A stretch of 15,364 nucleotides of DNA from an uncultured Clostridia bacterium (GCA_948560265.1 CAOXTD010000015.1:1-15364); one strand, 5' to 3'. Shown: positions 5,681-13,397, counted from the first letter of the stretch. Numbers and translations are program-made. The notes: a model not told the origin generated them from the sequence alone.

Positions 5681-5709
5681 AGTTTAAAAGGTTCTTTTTC
5701 TTCTGTCAA
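5681..5709 (-). promoter_or_regulatory. Promoter of the acyltransferase-hydrolase unit
   Basis: On the minus strand TTGACA (5709-5704) is perfect. TAAACT (5686-5681) lies 17 bases downstream, a 4-of-6 match to TATAAT. The transcript would start near 5674. Confidence 0.55.
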
Positions 5710-5755
5710 GTAGTTTGTTATATTCTTTATAAAGTATTAAGTTTTTATATATGAA

Positions 5756-5799
5756 AAAAGCAAAAATTCCAGCGATTTCTCGCTAGAACTCTTGCTTTT
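5756..5799 (-). terminator. Terminator of the 79-codon gene
   Basis: AAAAGCAA (5756-5763) pairs with TTGCTTTT (5792-5799). Inside it TTC-AGCGA pairs with TCGCT-GAA around one C/A mismatch and a 4-base loop. The minus strand continues into T's. It starts about 27 bases after the stop at 5827. Confidence 0.75.
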
Positions 5800-5826
5800 G
5801 GCTCCTACTTCAGGGGTGCCTTTTGG

Positions 5827-6066
5827 TCATTTCTTCTGGTACCGGTCGATTTTGAAGTATCTGCCGTGCCGATGGATTTTCTCGCCTTTTGAGCGAAGTT
5901 CATCTTCTACCATCTGGCAGAACTGCTCCTCCTGCGAGTAGGGAATTCCATCAGTTTCAATTTCCCTGCTATAGGGATTGTCATAGTGAAACTCCTTCTC
6001 ATACAGGCGCCGCGCTTCTTCCGAAGCTTCCACTTCCAGTTCCATGGTGCTCAGTTCATCTAACAT
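5827..6066 (-). CDS. 79-residue protein of unknown function, unusually GC-rich gene
   Basis: I do not recognise this protein. It is small, hydrophilic and strongly acidic in its first half (MLDELSTMELEVEASEEARR). The middle, HYDNPYSREIETDGIPYS, looks loop-like. The end is basic and aromatic, with a predicted helix EEQFCQMVEDELRSKGEKI then HRHGRYFKIDRYQKK. There is no signal peptide or membrane helix. The start at 6066 is set by AGGAGG 7 bases upstream; an upstream ATG at 6126 lies in the promoter and is rejected. By hand count the gene is about 48% G+C, against roughly a third in yunB beside it, and uses codons such as CTG, GCG and CGG that neighbours avoid. It has its own promoter and terminator. 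Recent transfer from a GC-richer relative is possible. Confidence 0.75.
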   Translation of the reverse strand: MLDELSTMELEVEASEEARRLYEKEFHYDNPYSREIETDGIPYSQEEQFCQMVEDELRSKGEKIHRHGRYFKIDRYQKK

Positions 6067-6097
6067 GCTAAGACCTCCTAAAAGTTTTGTACCTTCT

Positions 6098-6126
6098 ATT
6101 ATACTACATTTATTCAATAATATCAA
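6098..6126 (-). promoter_or_regulatory. Sigma-A promoter of the 79-codon gene, inside the yunB end
   Basis: TTGATA (6126-6121) and a perfect TATAAT (6103-6098) on the minus strand are 17 bases apart. The -35 lies within the last codons of yunB and the -10 just past its stop codon. The small gene can thus be expressed in growing cells independently of the sporulation genes upstream. Confidence 0.75.
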
Positions 6127-6826
6127 TTGCTTTGTCTGTATTCATTCCCTCCAAGTTATAATAGCTGTTTGGAACTTCTCCTACGATTAATCCCTCTGCT
6201 AATAATACTTGATTTACTATTTGCTCTTCCATTGTTTCAAAAGGTGTTAAAATTACAACATTACATTTGATTTCTAAATAAATCTTATGCAAAGTCTGAT
6301 TAATTCCTGCTGCGACGAACTCTGACTTAAGCTCTGTGTCTAAATTTCCTGTTATCTCCATCTTGATATTTATATTTGGTCCTCTTCCTGCAAATAAATT
6401 ACTTCCTAAGAAGCTGCCTAGTCTAATACTAAAATTATTATTTTCACTATTTTCTAAAGCTTCTTGCATATGAACAGGAATGTCTGAAATAATTTCATTG
6501 ACTGTAATGACATTGGTTCCTACCATTTTAATATTACCACTTTCATCTTTTGTAATAATTAATAAGTCATCATAGGTATATTTTTTCATAACCTCTGTTG
6601 CTTCATTATTTGACACCTTAGTAGCAATTGATTTCGCCATATTTCTGCATTGTTGCTGCATAATTGGCTTGATGGATTGTATTACAAAGTATGCAAAAGT
6701 AAACCCAATTAAAACAATGCAAACAATTTTTACAAATCTTCTTTTTTCTTTTTCTTTTGGAGAGTTTTTCTTTGGTAAAAATTGTGGTATTCTTATTTTG
6801 CTCCTACTAAAAATCTTTTCATCCAT
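6110..6826 (-). CDS. yunB: Sporulation protein YunB
   Basis: The 238-residue protein matches the YunB family. It has a basic cytoplasmic start, one membrane helix at about residues 32-51, then a conserved outer domain with NMAKSIATKVSNNEATEVM, VNEIISDIPVHMQEAL, IRLGSFLGSNLFAGRGPNI and FVAAGINQTLHKIYLEI. In Bacillus subtilis YunB is made in the mother cell and is needed for normal spore formation; its biochemical role is not known. The ATG at 6826 overlaps the end of the SipL-like gene by 8 bases and no clear ribosome binding site precedes it, so translation is probably coupled. This ties YunB to the coat-assembly gene in one transcript. Confidence 0.9.
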   Translation of the reverse strand: MDEKIFSRSKIRIPQFLPKKNSPKEKEKRRFVKIVCIVLIGFTFAYFVIQSIKPIMQQQCRNMAKSIATKVSNNEATEVMKKYTYDDLLIITKDESGNIKMVGTNVITVNEIISDIPVHMQEALENSENNNFSIRLGSFLGSNLFAGRGPNINIKMEITGNLDTELKSEFVAAGINQTLHKIYLEIKCNVVILTPFETMEEQIVNQVLLAEGLIVGEVPNSYYNLEGMNTDKAIDIIE

Positions 6827-8357
6827 GGTATCTAGGAATAAATAATTGCTTGCCTACTGGTATGTTGTTCACATCTTCTATTCCATTTACTCTCGCAATA
6901 TCTTCTACTGTGCTTCCAAATCTTTTAGCAATTTTCCATAATGAGTCTCCTGGTTTAGTAAAATAAATTACCATACTGTACTGACATTTATTTCTGCATT
7001 CTTCTGCTTCTTGTATTTCTTCAATAATAGAAATGCTACTATTTTTAGAACTAATTGCTGTGAAAGTTAAATCTACTTTTATATCAATGCTCTCATCAGG
7101 CATAATAACAAAATCTTGCAAGCTAATTTCTACAATTGTGTCAACACTCATCTCTGGTTTCATACCTTCAAAATCCATTGAGAAGTTAAATGGAATACTA
7201 ATTTGCTTTGTTTCTATTCCATTACTTTGACCTGCACTGTAAATGAAATTTAATTCTACTTCTCCTTCATACAAAATACGTCCATTTAATGTATTTTGTT
7301 TGTTAATCATTGGGTATACTTCTACATCATAAATTTTGCGTGGGCCAATTTCTGGAAGCATCTCTTTTTCACGTATGCTACATACTTGTTGTCTACTTTC
7401 TTTTTGCCCAATCACGCGAATTCTTTTTTGTGAAAAGTTTAAGCTAGTGGTTGGACTATATAAGTCTTGTATCATTTTTAGTTCTCTGTTTTCATATGCT
7501 TCACAATATACTTCGATTTCCGCTTCCACATAAATAGAATGTTCTTCTACATTGTTTGGCTTGACAATTAGGTTTTTAATTTCATACTTAACATCACAAG
7601 TATGCTCTTCACTGATATTTGGTAAATCAATAAATCCCATAATTGGAATTTTTCCTTCTGTGACATTTATTCTGTTATCTTCTGTTAAGTATAAAATTTT
7701 GGTTTCTAAATCAGCTTTAATTAAAACTTTATTATAGCTAATTTTTGTATCTTTGTTTACTATCTTTAGGTCTGTTTTCATGACTTCTACTAAGTTATCA
7801 ATTTGGTCAATCGTAAACGTATCTTTGGCATATAGTCTGGTGCTTCCTGTTCCTATCAAAGAATTAATTTGAAAATCTTGATTTAATAATTGTATATCTT
7901 TCAAATTTTGAATTTCGCTTACGTATTCTACTGTTTCATTAGAAGAAACTTTTGCTTCTACCTCTATTATTGCCTTCATATGAATCTTTCTACCATTTAA
8001 TACCTTACAGTCCAAACTTTTTAATACTAAGTTTGTATCTAAAGACATACTGCTAGTAGCCTTTTCTATCTCTATTGTTTGAGTAAAATCTAAATTAGTA
8101 TTTAATCCTCTTACTGCATTTTCCTCTTGTGTATCAGCTAAGTACATAATATAGGTATTAATACAACCATCTAATCGAACTTTTCCATCTAATATCTCTT
8201 TTTTATACATACAAATAATTCCACTGGTACTAATGACATTTAAAATATCAGGTTTTATATCAGGTACAATGCAATCCTCTTCTATTAGAATAGTATCTGT
8301 TTTTTGGTCAATAATTTGGTTTAATACTAAGCTGTCTTTTGCGGTTTCTATCGCCAT
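6819..8357 (-). CDS. sipL: SipL-like spore coat morphogenetic protein (DUF3794 repeats + LysM)
   Basis: The 512-residue protein has repeated DUF3794-type segments over most of its length, for example DTILIEEDCIVPDIKPDILN near the start and YMLPEIGPRKIYDVEVYP-like sequence around residue 340. It ends with a LysM domain at about 465-512 (KPGDSLWKIAKRFGSTVEDI to PVGKQLFIP). This is the architecture of Clostridioides difficile SipL, which binds SpoIVA and anchors the coat to the forespore, the role SpoVID plays in Bacillus. The start at 8357 is used because AAAGGAGG precedes it at good spacing; an ATG at 8405 has none and overlaps the likely promoter region. Order yabG-veg-sipL is as in other clostridia. 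It overlaps yunB by 8 bases. Confidence 0.88.
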   Translation of the reverse strand: MAIETAKDSLVLNQIIDQKTDTILIEEDCIVPDIKPDILNVISTSGIICMYKKEILDGKVRLDGCINTYIMYLADTQEENAVRGLNTNLDFTQTIEIEKATSSMSLDTNLVLKSLDCKVLNGRKIHMKAIIEVEAKVSSNETVEYVSEIQNLKDIQLLNQDFQINSLIGTGSTRLYAKDTFTIDQIDNLVEVMKTDLKIVNKDTKISYNKVLIKADLETKILYLTEDNRINVTEGKIPIMGFIDLPNISEEHTCDVKYEIKNLIVKPNNVEEHSIYVEAEIEVYCEAYENRELKMIQDLYSPTTSLNFSQKRIRVIGQKESRQQVCSIREKEMLPEIGPRKIYDVEVYPMINKQNTLNGRILYEGEVELNFIYSAGQSNGIETKQISIPFNFSMDFEGMKPEMSVDTIVEISLQDFVIMPDESIDIKVDLTFTAISSKNSSISIIEEIQEAEECRNKCQYSMVIYFTKPGDSLWKIAKRFGSTVEDIARVNGIEDVNNIPVGKQLFIPRYHG

Positions 8358-8416
8358 TTTCTGATTACCTCCTTTAAATTGTGTTTTATTTATATATATT
8401 GACAAGGTATCAAAAA

Positions 8417-8450
8417 AAGAACTAACAAACTCTAAAATTTGTTAGTTCTT
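8417..8450 (-). terminator. Terminator after veg
   Basis: A perfect 13-bp stem (8417-8429 with 8438-8450) with an 8-base loop is followed by T's on the minus strand. It separates veg from the sipL-like gene, so the latter needs its own promoter between about 8412 and 8375. That stretch is AT-rich (TTGATACC, then ATATATATAA), but I could not assign a convincing sigma-E or sigma-A promoter. Confidence 0.88.
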
Positions 8451-8466
8451 GTTATATACTATGAAT

Positions 8467-8553
8467 TCATTTTCTTTGGTTACCTAAGAATTCTTTTGTA
8501 ACTACTTGCTTTTGTTTCTTTGTGTGTCTTTTTTCTTTTGTAACGTTTGTCAT
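8467..8553 (-). CDS. Possible 28-codon basic small ORF after veg
   Basis: A minus-strand ATG opens a frame for a very basic 28-residue peptide, MTNVTKEKRHTKKQ then KQVVTKEFLGNQRK. The codons for VTKE occur twice as an identical 12-base repeat (8533-8544 and 8491-8502), 14 codons apart. No clear ribosome binding site is seen upstream, which is unlike all other genes here. It lies between veg and the terminator, so it would be on the veg transcript. It may be chance or a remnant. Confidence 0.2.
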   Translation of the reverse strand: MTNVTKEKRHTKKQKQVVTKEFLGNQRK

Positions 8554-8579
8554 TTGTTACTTGAAAGTTCTTTTGCTTT

Positions 8580-8876
8580 TTATAAAATTTTCTTTGGTTT
8601 CTTTACTTCTGTTGCTGGTGGAATTAATGGACTATATCCACTTCCATCAAAAACGTCTACTTCTACTGTTCGAGTTAAAACGTCTGTATAACTGTAGGTA
8701 ACATTTCTATTTTCTTCTTCATACTTAATAACAAAAATATTAGGATATGTTTTTTCTATTGTAGCTTCTTTTTCAAAGGTTTTACATCTTCCAAGAGAAC
8801 CTTTGACAATTATCTTTTGTCCTACCATTTCATTAATGTCTGTTTTTAAGCTTGTAATATCATTTGGGCAAATCAT
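8580..8876 (-). CDS. veg: Veg protein
   Basis: The 98-residue protein matches Veg: GQKIIVKGSLGRCKTFEKEA, IEKTYPNIFVIKYEEE, then VTYSYTDVLTRTVEVDVF. In B. subtilis Veg is abundant in growing cells and stimulates expression of biofilm matrix genes, and its gene also lies next to yabG. Compared with the 86-residue Bacillus protein this one has a slightly longer start and a C-terminal tail GYSPLIPPATEVKKPKKIL. The ATG at 8876 follows AGGTGA. The promoter upstream is near-perfect, so strong constant expression is expected, in contrast to the sporulation genes around it. Confidence 0.93.
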   Translation of the reverse strand: MICPNDITSLKTDINEMVGQKIIVKGSLGRCKTFEKEATIEKTYPNIFVIKYEEENRNVTYSYTDVLTRTVEVDVFDGSGYSPLIPPATEVKKPKKIL

Positions 8877-8905
8877 GTCATCACCTACCTATTTAAGATA
8901 GGCAA

Positions 8906-8934
8906 ATTATATCATTGGGCATAAACCTTGTCAA
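8906..8934 (-). promoter_or_regulatory. Strong sigma-A promoter of veg
   Basis: TTGACA (8934-8929) and TATAAT (8911-8906), both perfect, are separated by 17 bases on the minus strand. The start would be near 8899, about 20 bases before the ATG. The equivalent Pveg of B. subtilis is one of its strongest promoters. Confidence 0.92.
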
Positions 8935-9005
8935 AAGTGGTTTGTTCATGTCGAATTTTCGTATTACTTTGTTCCCAACGGTTTCGTTTAATTATTTTTG
9001 TTTTA

Positions 9006-9044
9006 TTACGTTTATATTACATTTATGTTACAAGAATGTAATAT
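9006..9044. repeat. Short repeats and hairpin between yabG and veg
   Basis: ATTACGTTTAT (9006-9016 region) and ATTACATTTAT follow each other as near-identical 11-base units. The sequence 9014-9023 pairs perfectly with 9035-9044 around an 11-base loop. On the minus strand the hairpin begins 6 bases after yabG ends but has no T-run, so it would be a weak terminator or an mRNA-end stabiliser. Confidence 0.4.
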
Positions 9045-9050
9045 TTCCTT

Positions 9051-9881
9051 TTATATCCATAAGATTTTCTTTCTACCCTTTGCTCCCGTACCGCTTATGC
9101 CTCTTTGACCTCCTCTTAGTTCATCTTCAATATCTTTAATAGTAACAAATTTTTCTTCACTTGTTACTGCAATTTTTTCTGCTACAATTAATGGGTCTAT
9201 AAAGTCAATTAATATTCTAGCTGGTGAAGAAGCAAAATTAGCACCTGCTAACATTAAACCTTCATAATAGCTTTGACATGCTCCTGCAAAAATAACTAAA
9301 TCCTTTTTTAAATTGGCCTTCCTTGCTTCTTTTACAGTTCTAATAAAGTATTTTGAATTTCGGTAATTATATAAATCATTGAAATTACTTCCTTTTTTTA
9401 TCATTCCGTCATGTCCTGTTATTACTAGGATATCTGGCTGATACTTTTGAAGTAAATTAGCCACATAAAATGGTTGTTTCCTTTCTGGAATGTTTTTTAC
9501 AATGGCATTTAAGCCTATCTTTTTATAATATCGATTTGATTTTTCACTATACTTTTTGTCACCATCAAGGTGTAATATTTTTCCTGTATAAACAATCGCC
9601 TTTTCCCTAAAAAGTTGCCTTGATTTATTTTTTCTTTCTTGTATATGTCCCTGTATTCTTTTAGCTACATTTTCCTCTAACATTTTAACATGCTCTGCTA
9701 TTTGCACTTTTTCCATTAGCTCTAAATCATCTAGACTACTGTCAGCTTGTACTCTAACAGTTAACCCCTTTAAAATCGCAAATCTACTATTGTGTGTTTT
9801 GATAATTCGTTCTACTACAAATGCAATATCTTTTCCATAGGAAATTCTCCCTACAATATCTCCTTTTTTTATTCTATTCAT
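9051..9881 (-). CDS. yabG: Sporulation-specific protease YabG
   Basis: The 276-residue protein matches YabG, a cysteine protease made in the mother cell that trims coat and cortex-region proteins (in Bacillus SpoIVA and others; in C. difficile also CspBA and SipL). Conserved marks are GDIVGRISYGKDIAFVV at the start, DILVITGHDGM with His157, and FAGACQSYYEGLMLAGANFA with Cys202; these are the likely catalytic His and Cys. SSPARILIDFIDPLIVAEKI follows. The end is basic. Length is normal. The SipL-like protein two genes downstream is a plausible substrate, by analogy with C. difficile. The start at 9881 has GAGAGGA upstream. Confidence 0.93.
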   Translation of the reverse strand: MNRIKKGDIVGRISYGKDIAFVVERIIKTHNSRFAILKGLTVRVQADSSLDDLELMEKVQIAEHVKMLEENVAKRIQGHIQERKNKSRQLFREKAIVYTGKILHLDGDKKYSEKSNRYYKKIGLNAIVKNIPERKQPFYVANLLQKYQPDILVITGHDGMIKKGSNFNDLYNYRNSKYFIRTVKEARKANLKKDLVIFAGACQSYYEGLMLAGANFASSPARILIDFIDPLIVAEKIAVTSEEKFVTIKDIEDELRGGQRGISGTGAKGRKKILWI

Positions 9882-9918
9882 ATCATAACATCCTCTCGGC
9901 TAGCATTTTTTGTTATGA

Positions 9919-9927
9919 TATTCTATG
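9919..9927 (-). promoter_or_regulatory. Possible mother-cell sigma (K/E) -10 of yabG
   Basis: CATAGAATA on the minus strand fits the sigma-K -10 pattern CATANNNTA and is one base from the sigma-E pattern CATACAAT. An AC lies about 18 bases upstream, slightly far for a sigma-K -35. No sigma-A promoter is visible. YabG is known to be under sigma-K in Bacillus. Confidence 0.4.
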
Positions 9928-9949
9928 TCGTTTCATGTAAAAAGGTGTC

Positions 9950-9994
9950 AAAAAAAGAATGATTTAACTTTTCAAGAAAAATCATTCTTTTTTT
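9950..9994. terminator. Terminator after the HD-domain gene
   Basis: A perfect 16-bp stem (9950-9965 with 9979-9994) has a 13-base loop with A's and T's at its ends on both strands. It begins immediately after the HD gene's stop codon at 9996 and precedes the yabG promoter region. Confidence 0.9.
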
Positions 9995-9995
9995 C

Positions 9996-11276
9996 TCATA
10001 TTAAAAACTTTGTCTTGTCTTCCCTAATTTCTGCTATTTCTCTCCTCATTTCCTCTTGTTCTTGCTTTGTAAAATATTGAAGTAACAATGTTGGGTTGTA
10101 TTCTAATAAATGTTCTTTTACATAAATATAGCAATATCTTACTAAATCTAAATAAAATTCCTTATTCTTTAAACTGTCAATCTTTTCTACTTTTTTAAAT
10201 CTCTTAAAGCGTGATTGAAAAATAGAGCAAATTGATTTAATATATGTTTGATTTCCCATATATTCTACTTCTATCCATAATTTCATAATGGCAATCATTT
10301 TATCTAAAAGTTCTAAAATATATCCTTCTTGTTGCTCCATAGCACTAGTAATAACTTGAAAGAGATTTTTACCAATCTTTTCTTCTAAGTCTTTCTCATC
10401 TGCTTCTTCCATCATTTTAAACATTTTCTTAGTATCTTCATTATAGTTTTTTACTTGTGTTACAATTTCATTTCCTTTGTATTCTCCAAAATCATGAAAA
10501 AGTGATTTGATAACAACTTGATAAATGTCTATATTTTCCCCCAACTCTTGATTTAGATATTGTGAAAATATAATTCCTGTCACAGCCATAGTATATTGAT
10601 GTGCTAAAACATTTTCATGTATAACAGTTGTGAGATTTGAGTAACGATAAACATCTTTTAAATTGAGTACCACTTGCAATAACTGACCATATTGTGTTTG
10701 GTTCAAAGCATTTCTTTGTATATTTTGAAGTATTTCACTTTTTTCTGGATAAAACTCATCAGATTTTTCTATTGACATTTCTAATATCTTTTGAGTTTGC
10801 TCTATTAAATAACTTTTTGCTTCCTCATTCCCTCTTTTTGCCATTTTATCTAAAATAGCCAATTCTGCTACCTTTTCACAGAAAACAAGTAAATCTTTGT
10901 AAGGGCTGTCTTCTACTACCTGATAATTATATTTTAATTTTTCTAATATTCTATTTTTATATTCAAACTTTTCTATGACAAGTTCATTAATTACCTCATT
11001 ATAAAAATCAAGTTGCGTTTTATCTGTAATTTCTAAAGCTAGATTTCCAGTTTCTCCATAGATAATTTGTTTTAGCAAATAATTGGTTAAAGTATCTACA
11101 GCTATTTGGTCTTTTTCGTTCCTGTCTTCTAATATCTTAATATATAAATATACTGCTAACATTGACTTATCAATGATCGTATATTTGTCATTGATGGTTT
11201 GACAAATCTTTGAATTGTAACTATCTATACTACCTAAATAAATTTTAAATAAGTCATCTAAGATGATTTCTTCCAT
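9996..11276 (-). CDS. HD-domain protein, YfbR-like nucleotidase C-terminal half
   Basis: A 426-residue protein in two parts. Residues 200-345 carry an HD phosphohydrolase domain of the YfbR (5'-deoxynucleotidase) type: VIHENVLAHQYTMA with His226, FHDFGEYKG with His261-Asp262 and Glu265, and LLDKMIAIM with Asp325. These are the expected metal ligands. YfbR removes phosphate from deoxynucleoside monophosphates; the exact substrate here is inferred from the motif only. The first 200 residues are helical and not recognised (IIDKSMLAVYLYIKILEDR may echo a degenerate HD-like helix bundle). The last 60 residues are helical. No membrane helix or signal. It follows a Nudix hydrolase by 18 bases, which suggests nucleotide clean-up. 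The ribosome binding site (AAAGGGAA) is weak. Confidence 0.75.
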   Translation of the reverse strand: MEEIILDDLFKIYLGSIDSYNSKICQTINDKYTIIDKSMLAVYLYIKILEDRNEKDQIAVDTLTNYLLKQIIYGETGNLALEITDKTQLDFYNEVINELVIEKFEYKNRILEKLKYNYQVVEDSPYKDLLVFCEKVAELAILDKMAKRGNEEAKSYLIEQTQKILEMSIEKSDEFYPEKSEILQNIQRNALNQTQYGQLLQVVLNLKDVYRYSNLTTVIHENVLAHQYTMAVTGIIFSQYLNQELGENIDIYQVVIKSLFHDFGEYKGNEIVTQVKNYNEDTKKMFKMMEEADEKDLEEKIGKNLFQVITSAMEQQEGYILELLDKMIAIMKLWIEVEYMGNQTYIKSICSIFQSRFKRFKKVEKIDSLKNKEFYLDLVRYCYIYVKEHLLEYNPTLLLQYFTKQEQEEMRREIAEIREDKTKFLI

Positions 11277-11294
11277 ATTCTATTCCCTTTCTTT

Positions 11295-11852
11295 CTATAT
11301 TTTAGTTATCTTCTCATTCAACTTTTGATAAATTGGTTTCATTTGTTTTTCATTTGTAATTTCTACTGCTTTATCAATGTCTATCCACTTAACTCCACTA
11401 TTTTCATCAGGTTTTATCTTTATCATGTCATTTTCATCTGCTTCTAATAGGAAGGTGCAATTTAAATGTAAATGCGTTGGTACATATTTTCCCTTTTTTA
11501 TATGACTGTCTACTGAAGCTATCTCTAAGGAGTAAATTCCATTACTTAATACTTTAACATTTTCTATTCCAGTTTCCTCTTGTGCTTCTTTTAAAGCTAC
11601 TTTTAATAAGTCACTATCCCCATCACAATGCCCTCCTGTCCAAGCCCAATTTTGATAAATATTGTGATATGCCATTAATACTTTTGTTCTTTCTTTATTA
11701 ACTATCCAATTAGAAGCTGTAAAATGGCATACTTTATTTTCCCTTGTTAAAACATCTTTATAAGTATCTATTAAACCAAGCATGATTTCTTTATCTGCTC
11801 TTTCTTGCTCGTTATATGGCTCAAAACCTTCAATTTGTTCTCTTAAATTCAT
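11295..11852 (-). CDS. Nudix hydrolase
   Basis: A 185-residue protein with a Nudix domain at about 40-175. The Nudix box runs from Gly74 to Ile96. The usual G-x5-E-x7-REUXEEXGU reads here as G-x5-S-x7-KEAQEETGI: the metal-binding Glu89, Glu92 and Glu93 are kept, while the first Glu is Ser80 and the Arg is Lys88. The surrounding WTGGHCDGDSDLLKVALKEA is typical of a Firmicute subgroup close to isopentenyl-diphosphate isomerase and other Nudix hydrolases, so the substitutions are probably normal for it. Such enzymes cleave nucleoside diphosphate-linked compounds; the substrate is unknown. The N-terminal 35 residues form a conserved helical lead. The ATG at 11852 has AAGGAG upstream. It is followed by the HD-domain gene. 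Confidence 0.85.
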   Translation of the reverse strand: MNLREQIEGFEPYNEQERADKEIMLGLIDTYKDVLTRENKVCHFTASNWIVNKERTKVLMAYHNIYQNWAWTGGHCDGDSDLLKVALKEAQEETGIENVKVLSNGIYSLEIASVDSHIKKGKYVPTHLHLNCTFLLEADENDMIKIKPDENSGVKWIDIDKAVEITNEKQMKPIYQKLNEKITKI

Positions 11853-11897
11853 TTGTCTTTTCTCCTTTTTTTATTATCTTATCACAAATAATTGAAA

Positions 11898-11922
11898 AAG
11901 CAAGAGCTATTTGCTCCTGCTT
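11898..11922 (-). terminator. Terminator of the ABC transporter operon
   Basis: A 10-bp stem (11898-11907 with 11913-11922) with one G-T pair and a 5-base loop is followed on the minus strand by TTTTCAATTATTT. It begins 6 bases after the permease stop codon. Confidence 0.8.
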
Positions 11923-11927
11923 CTAAA

Positions 11928-13397
11928 CTATATATTTTTAATATTTTTCCTTTTGAAAACAATATAAGTTGGTACTAACATAGCAACCATATAAATGACA
12001 ATAATTGCAATGGAAAATCCTATGGTTAAGCCTTGAAACTCTGGTAATCCTCCAAAGAAATACTGTGTTAAATCCCAATTTGGCGTTACAAAGAATTTAA
12101 TCCACCAAAGGTTAAATGCTTGTGCAAAAGCATTTACTAAAGAAGATCCCATGGAGCCTAACAGAGTAATTGCTATTGCTAAAGCTGAATTGGTAAATAT
12201 CGTACCTAGTGAAAATGCTAAAGTTACAAGTAATACATAAATTGGTAATTTTCCTAAGGTTTGCATAGCCAAATATTTGACAATACTCATTTCTTGTAAT
12301 TGGTTAGTCGTATGGTCATATACAATGGCTGGCTCTCCAAAGCTATCAAATCCTTGAATCATTCCTCCTACTACAAATTGCATTAACATCACTGATAGAA
12401 TAACTATCATAAGCATAATGATACAAGTAATAAATTTGGCAGTTAAAATAGTTCTTCTTTTGTATGGCTTGATTAATAAGAGTTTTACTGTACCTTTGTT
12501 AAATTCTTCGCTGACAATGGTTCCTGCAATCATAACAGCCATAATGATAATAAATATTTCAAATTCTGAGAATACGTTTAATAGTACTGCCTTTGCTGTT
12601 GAACCATCTCCTGTTTTCGTACCATGTTCAATATCATACTGGCAAATTGCGGCTTTTTCTAAATTTTTATAATATTGTTGTTTATTTTGATATTGCTCTT
12701 TTTCACCTAACGCAGTTTGATTAGAATTCTCATAATTTCTAATATCACTTTTACTCATTTGATACGTGGATAAGCACTGGTTGTAGTAATCATACCCATA
12801 GCAAATATCTTTTTCCAATCTCCAATTGATGACTTGTTTCGTATCTTCTAATTCTGCAATTTGATTTTCTAACTCTTTTATTTGTTCTTGGCTAGTTGCT
12901 GTTTGTTTTAATTTTCTTTGCTCCTCTAAACTTGCTTCTACATTTTTTAGTTTTTCCTTTGTAAAGTATTTCCAATCGCCTAAGTCTAATTTTGCCACGA
13001 AATCATCATACTTTTCTTTTGCTTGATCTTGTTCTGCTTGGCTTGCTCCCATATATTCACAATGTACCATTTGGTCTATTAATTCACGCCCTTGCTCTTG
13101 AATAATCTTTGCTTGCCATGTTCCTGTATCGCCATATTTTTGAATTAATTTGTTCATTCGTAATTGTGTTTCATAACTTAAATACATTTCTTTATCAGGT
13201 GTTGTTTTTAAATCAATTCCTTTTAATTGTTCTTCATAAAATTCAATTTCTTGACTAACATCATAAGAATAACCATCATTTGACATTTGATAAATAAAGT
13301 TAGCTATGATAATAAATGCTAGGGTAATTGCTAAAGTAATATAAATGCTTTTCTTTTTACTAATTTTTGTTAACTCATTTCTAATTAAATTAATCAA
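11928..13397 (-). CDS. ABC-2 type transporter permease with large coiled outer domain
   Basis: A 489-residue membrane protein. A first helix lies at about 17-37, followed by about 230 polar residues predicted to lie outside. That outer part holds coiled-coil-like stretches such as NVEASLEEQRKLKQTATSQE and KELENQIAELEDTK. Five helices then follow (about 277-300, 322-346, 381-402, 405-430, 455-480). The segment MIAGTIVSEEFNKGTVKLLL before the third helix is typical of ABC-2 permeases of the BcrB/NatB kind. It starts with TTG at 13397, supported by AGGAGG 8-9 bases upstream, and overlaps the end of the ATPase gene by 8 bases. With that ATPase it forms an exporter, possibly for a peptide antibiotic, lipid or sodium; the substrate is unknown. 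No two-component regulator is adjacent. Confidence 0.85.
   Translation of the reverse strand: MINLIRNELTKISKKKSIYITLAITLAFIIIANFIYQMSNDGYSYDVSQEIEFYEEQLKGIDLKTTPDKEMYLSYETQLRMNKLIQKYGDTGTWQAKIIQEQGRELIDQMVHCEYMGASQAEQDQAKEKYDDFVAKLDLGDWKYFTKEKLKNVEASLEEQRKLKQTATSQEQIKELENQIAELEDTKQVINWRLEKDICYGYDYYNQCLSTYQMSKSDIRNYENSNQTALGEKEQYQNKQQYYKNLEKAAICQYDIEHGTKTGDGSTAKAVLLNVFSEFEIFIIIMAVMIAGTIVSEEFNKGTVKLLLIKPYKRRTILTAKFITCIIMLMIVILSVMLMQFVVGGMIQGFDSFGEPAIVYDHTTNQLQEMSIVKYLAMQTLGKLPIYVLLVTLAFSLGTIFTNSALAIAITLLGSMGSSLVNAFAQAFNLWWIKFFVTPNWDLTQYFFGGLPEFQGLTIGFSIAIIVIYMVAMLVPTYIVFKRKNIKNI

Noticed and set aside
6067..6126. Longer 99-residue form of the small GC-rich gene
   Set aside because: The extra 20 codons cover the promoter and AGGAGG site, and are AT-rich unlike the rest of the gene.
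8358..8405. Upstream start for the SipL-like gene
   Set aside because: It has no ribosome binding site, while the ATG at 8357 has AAAGGAGG and fits the family start.
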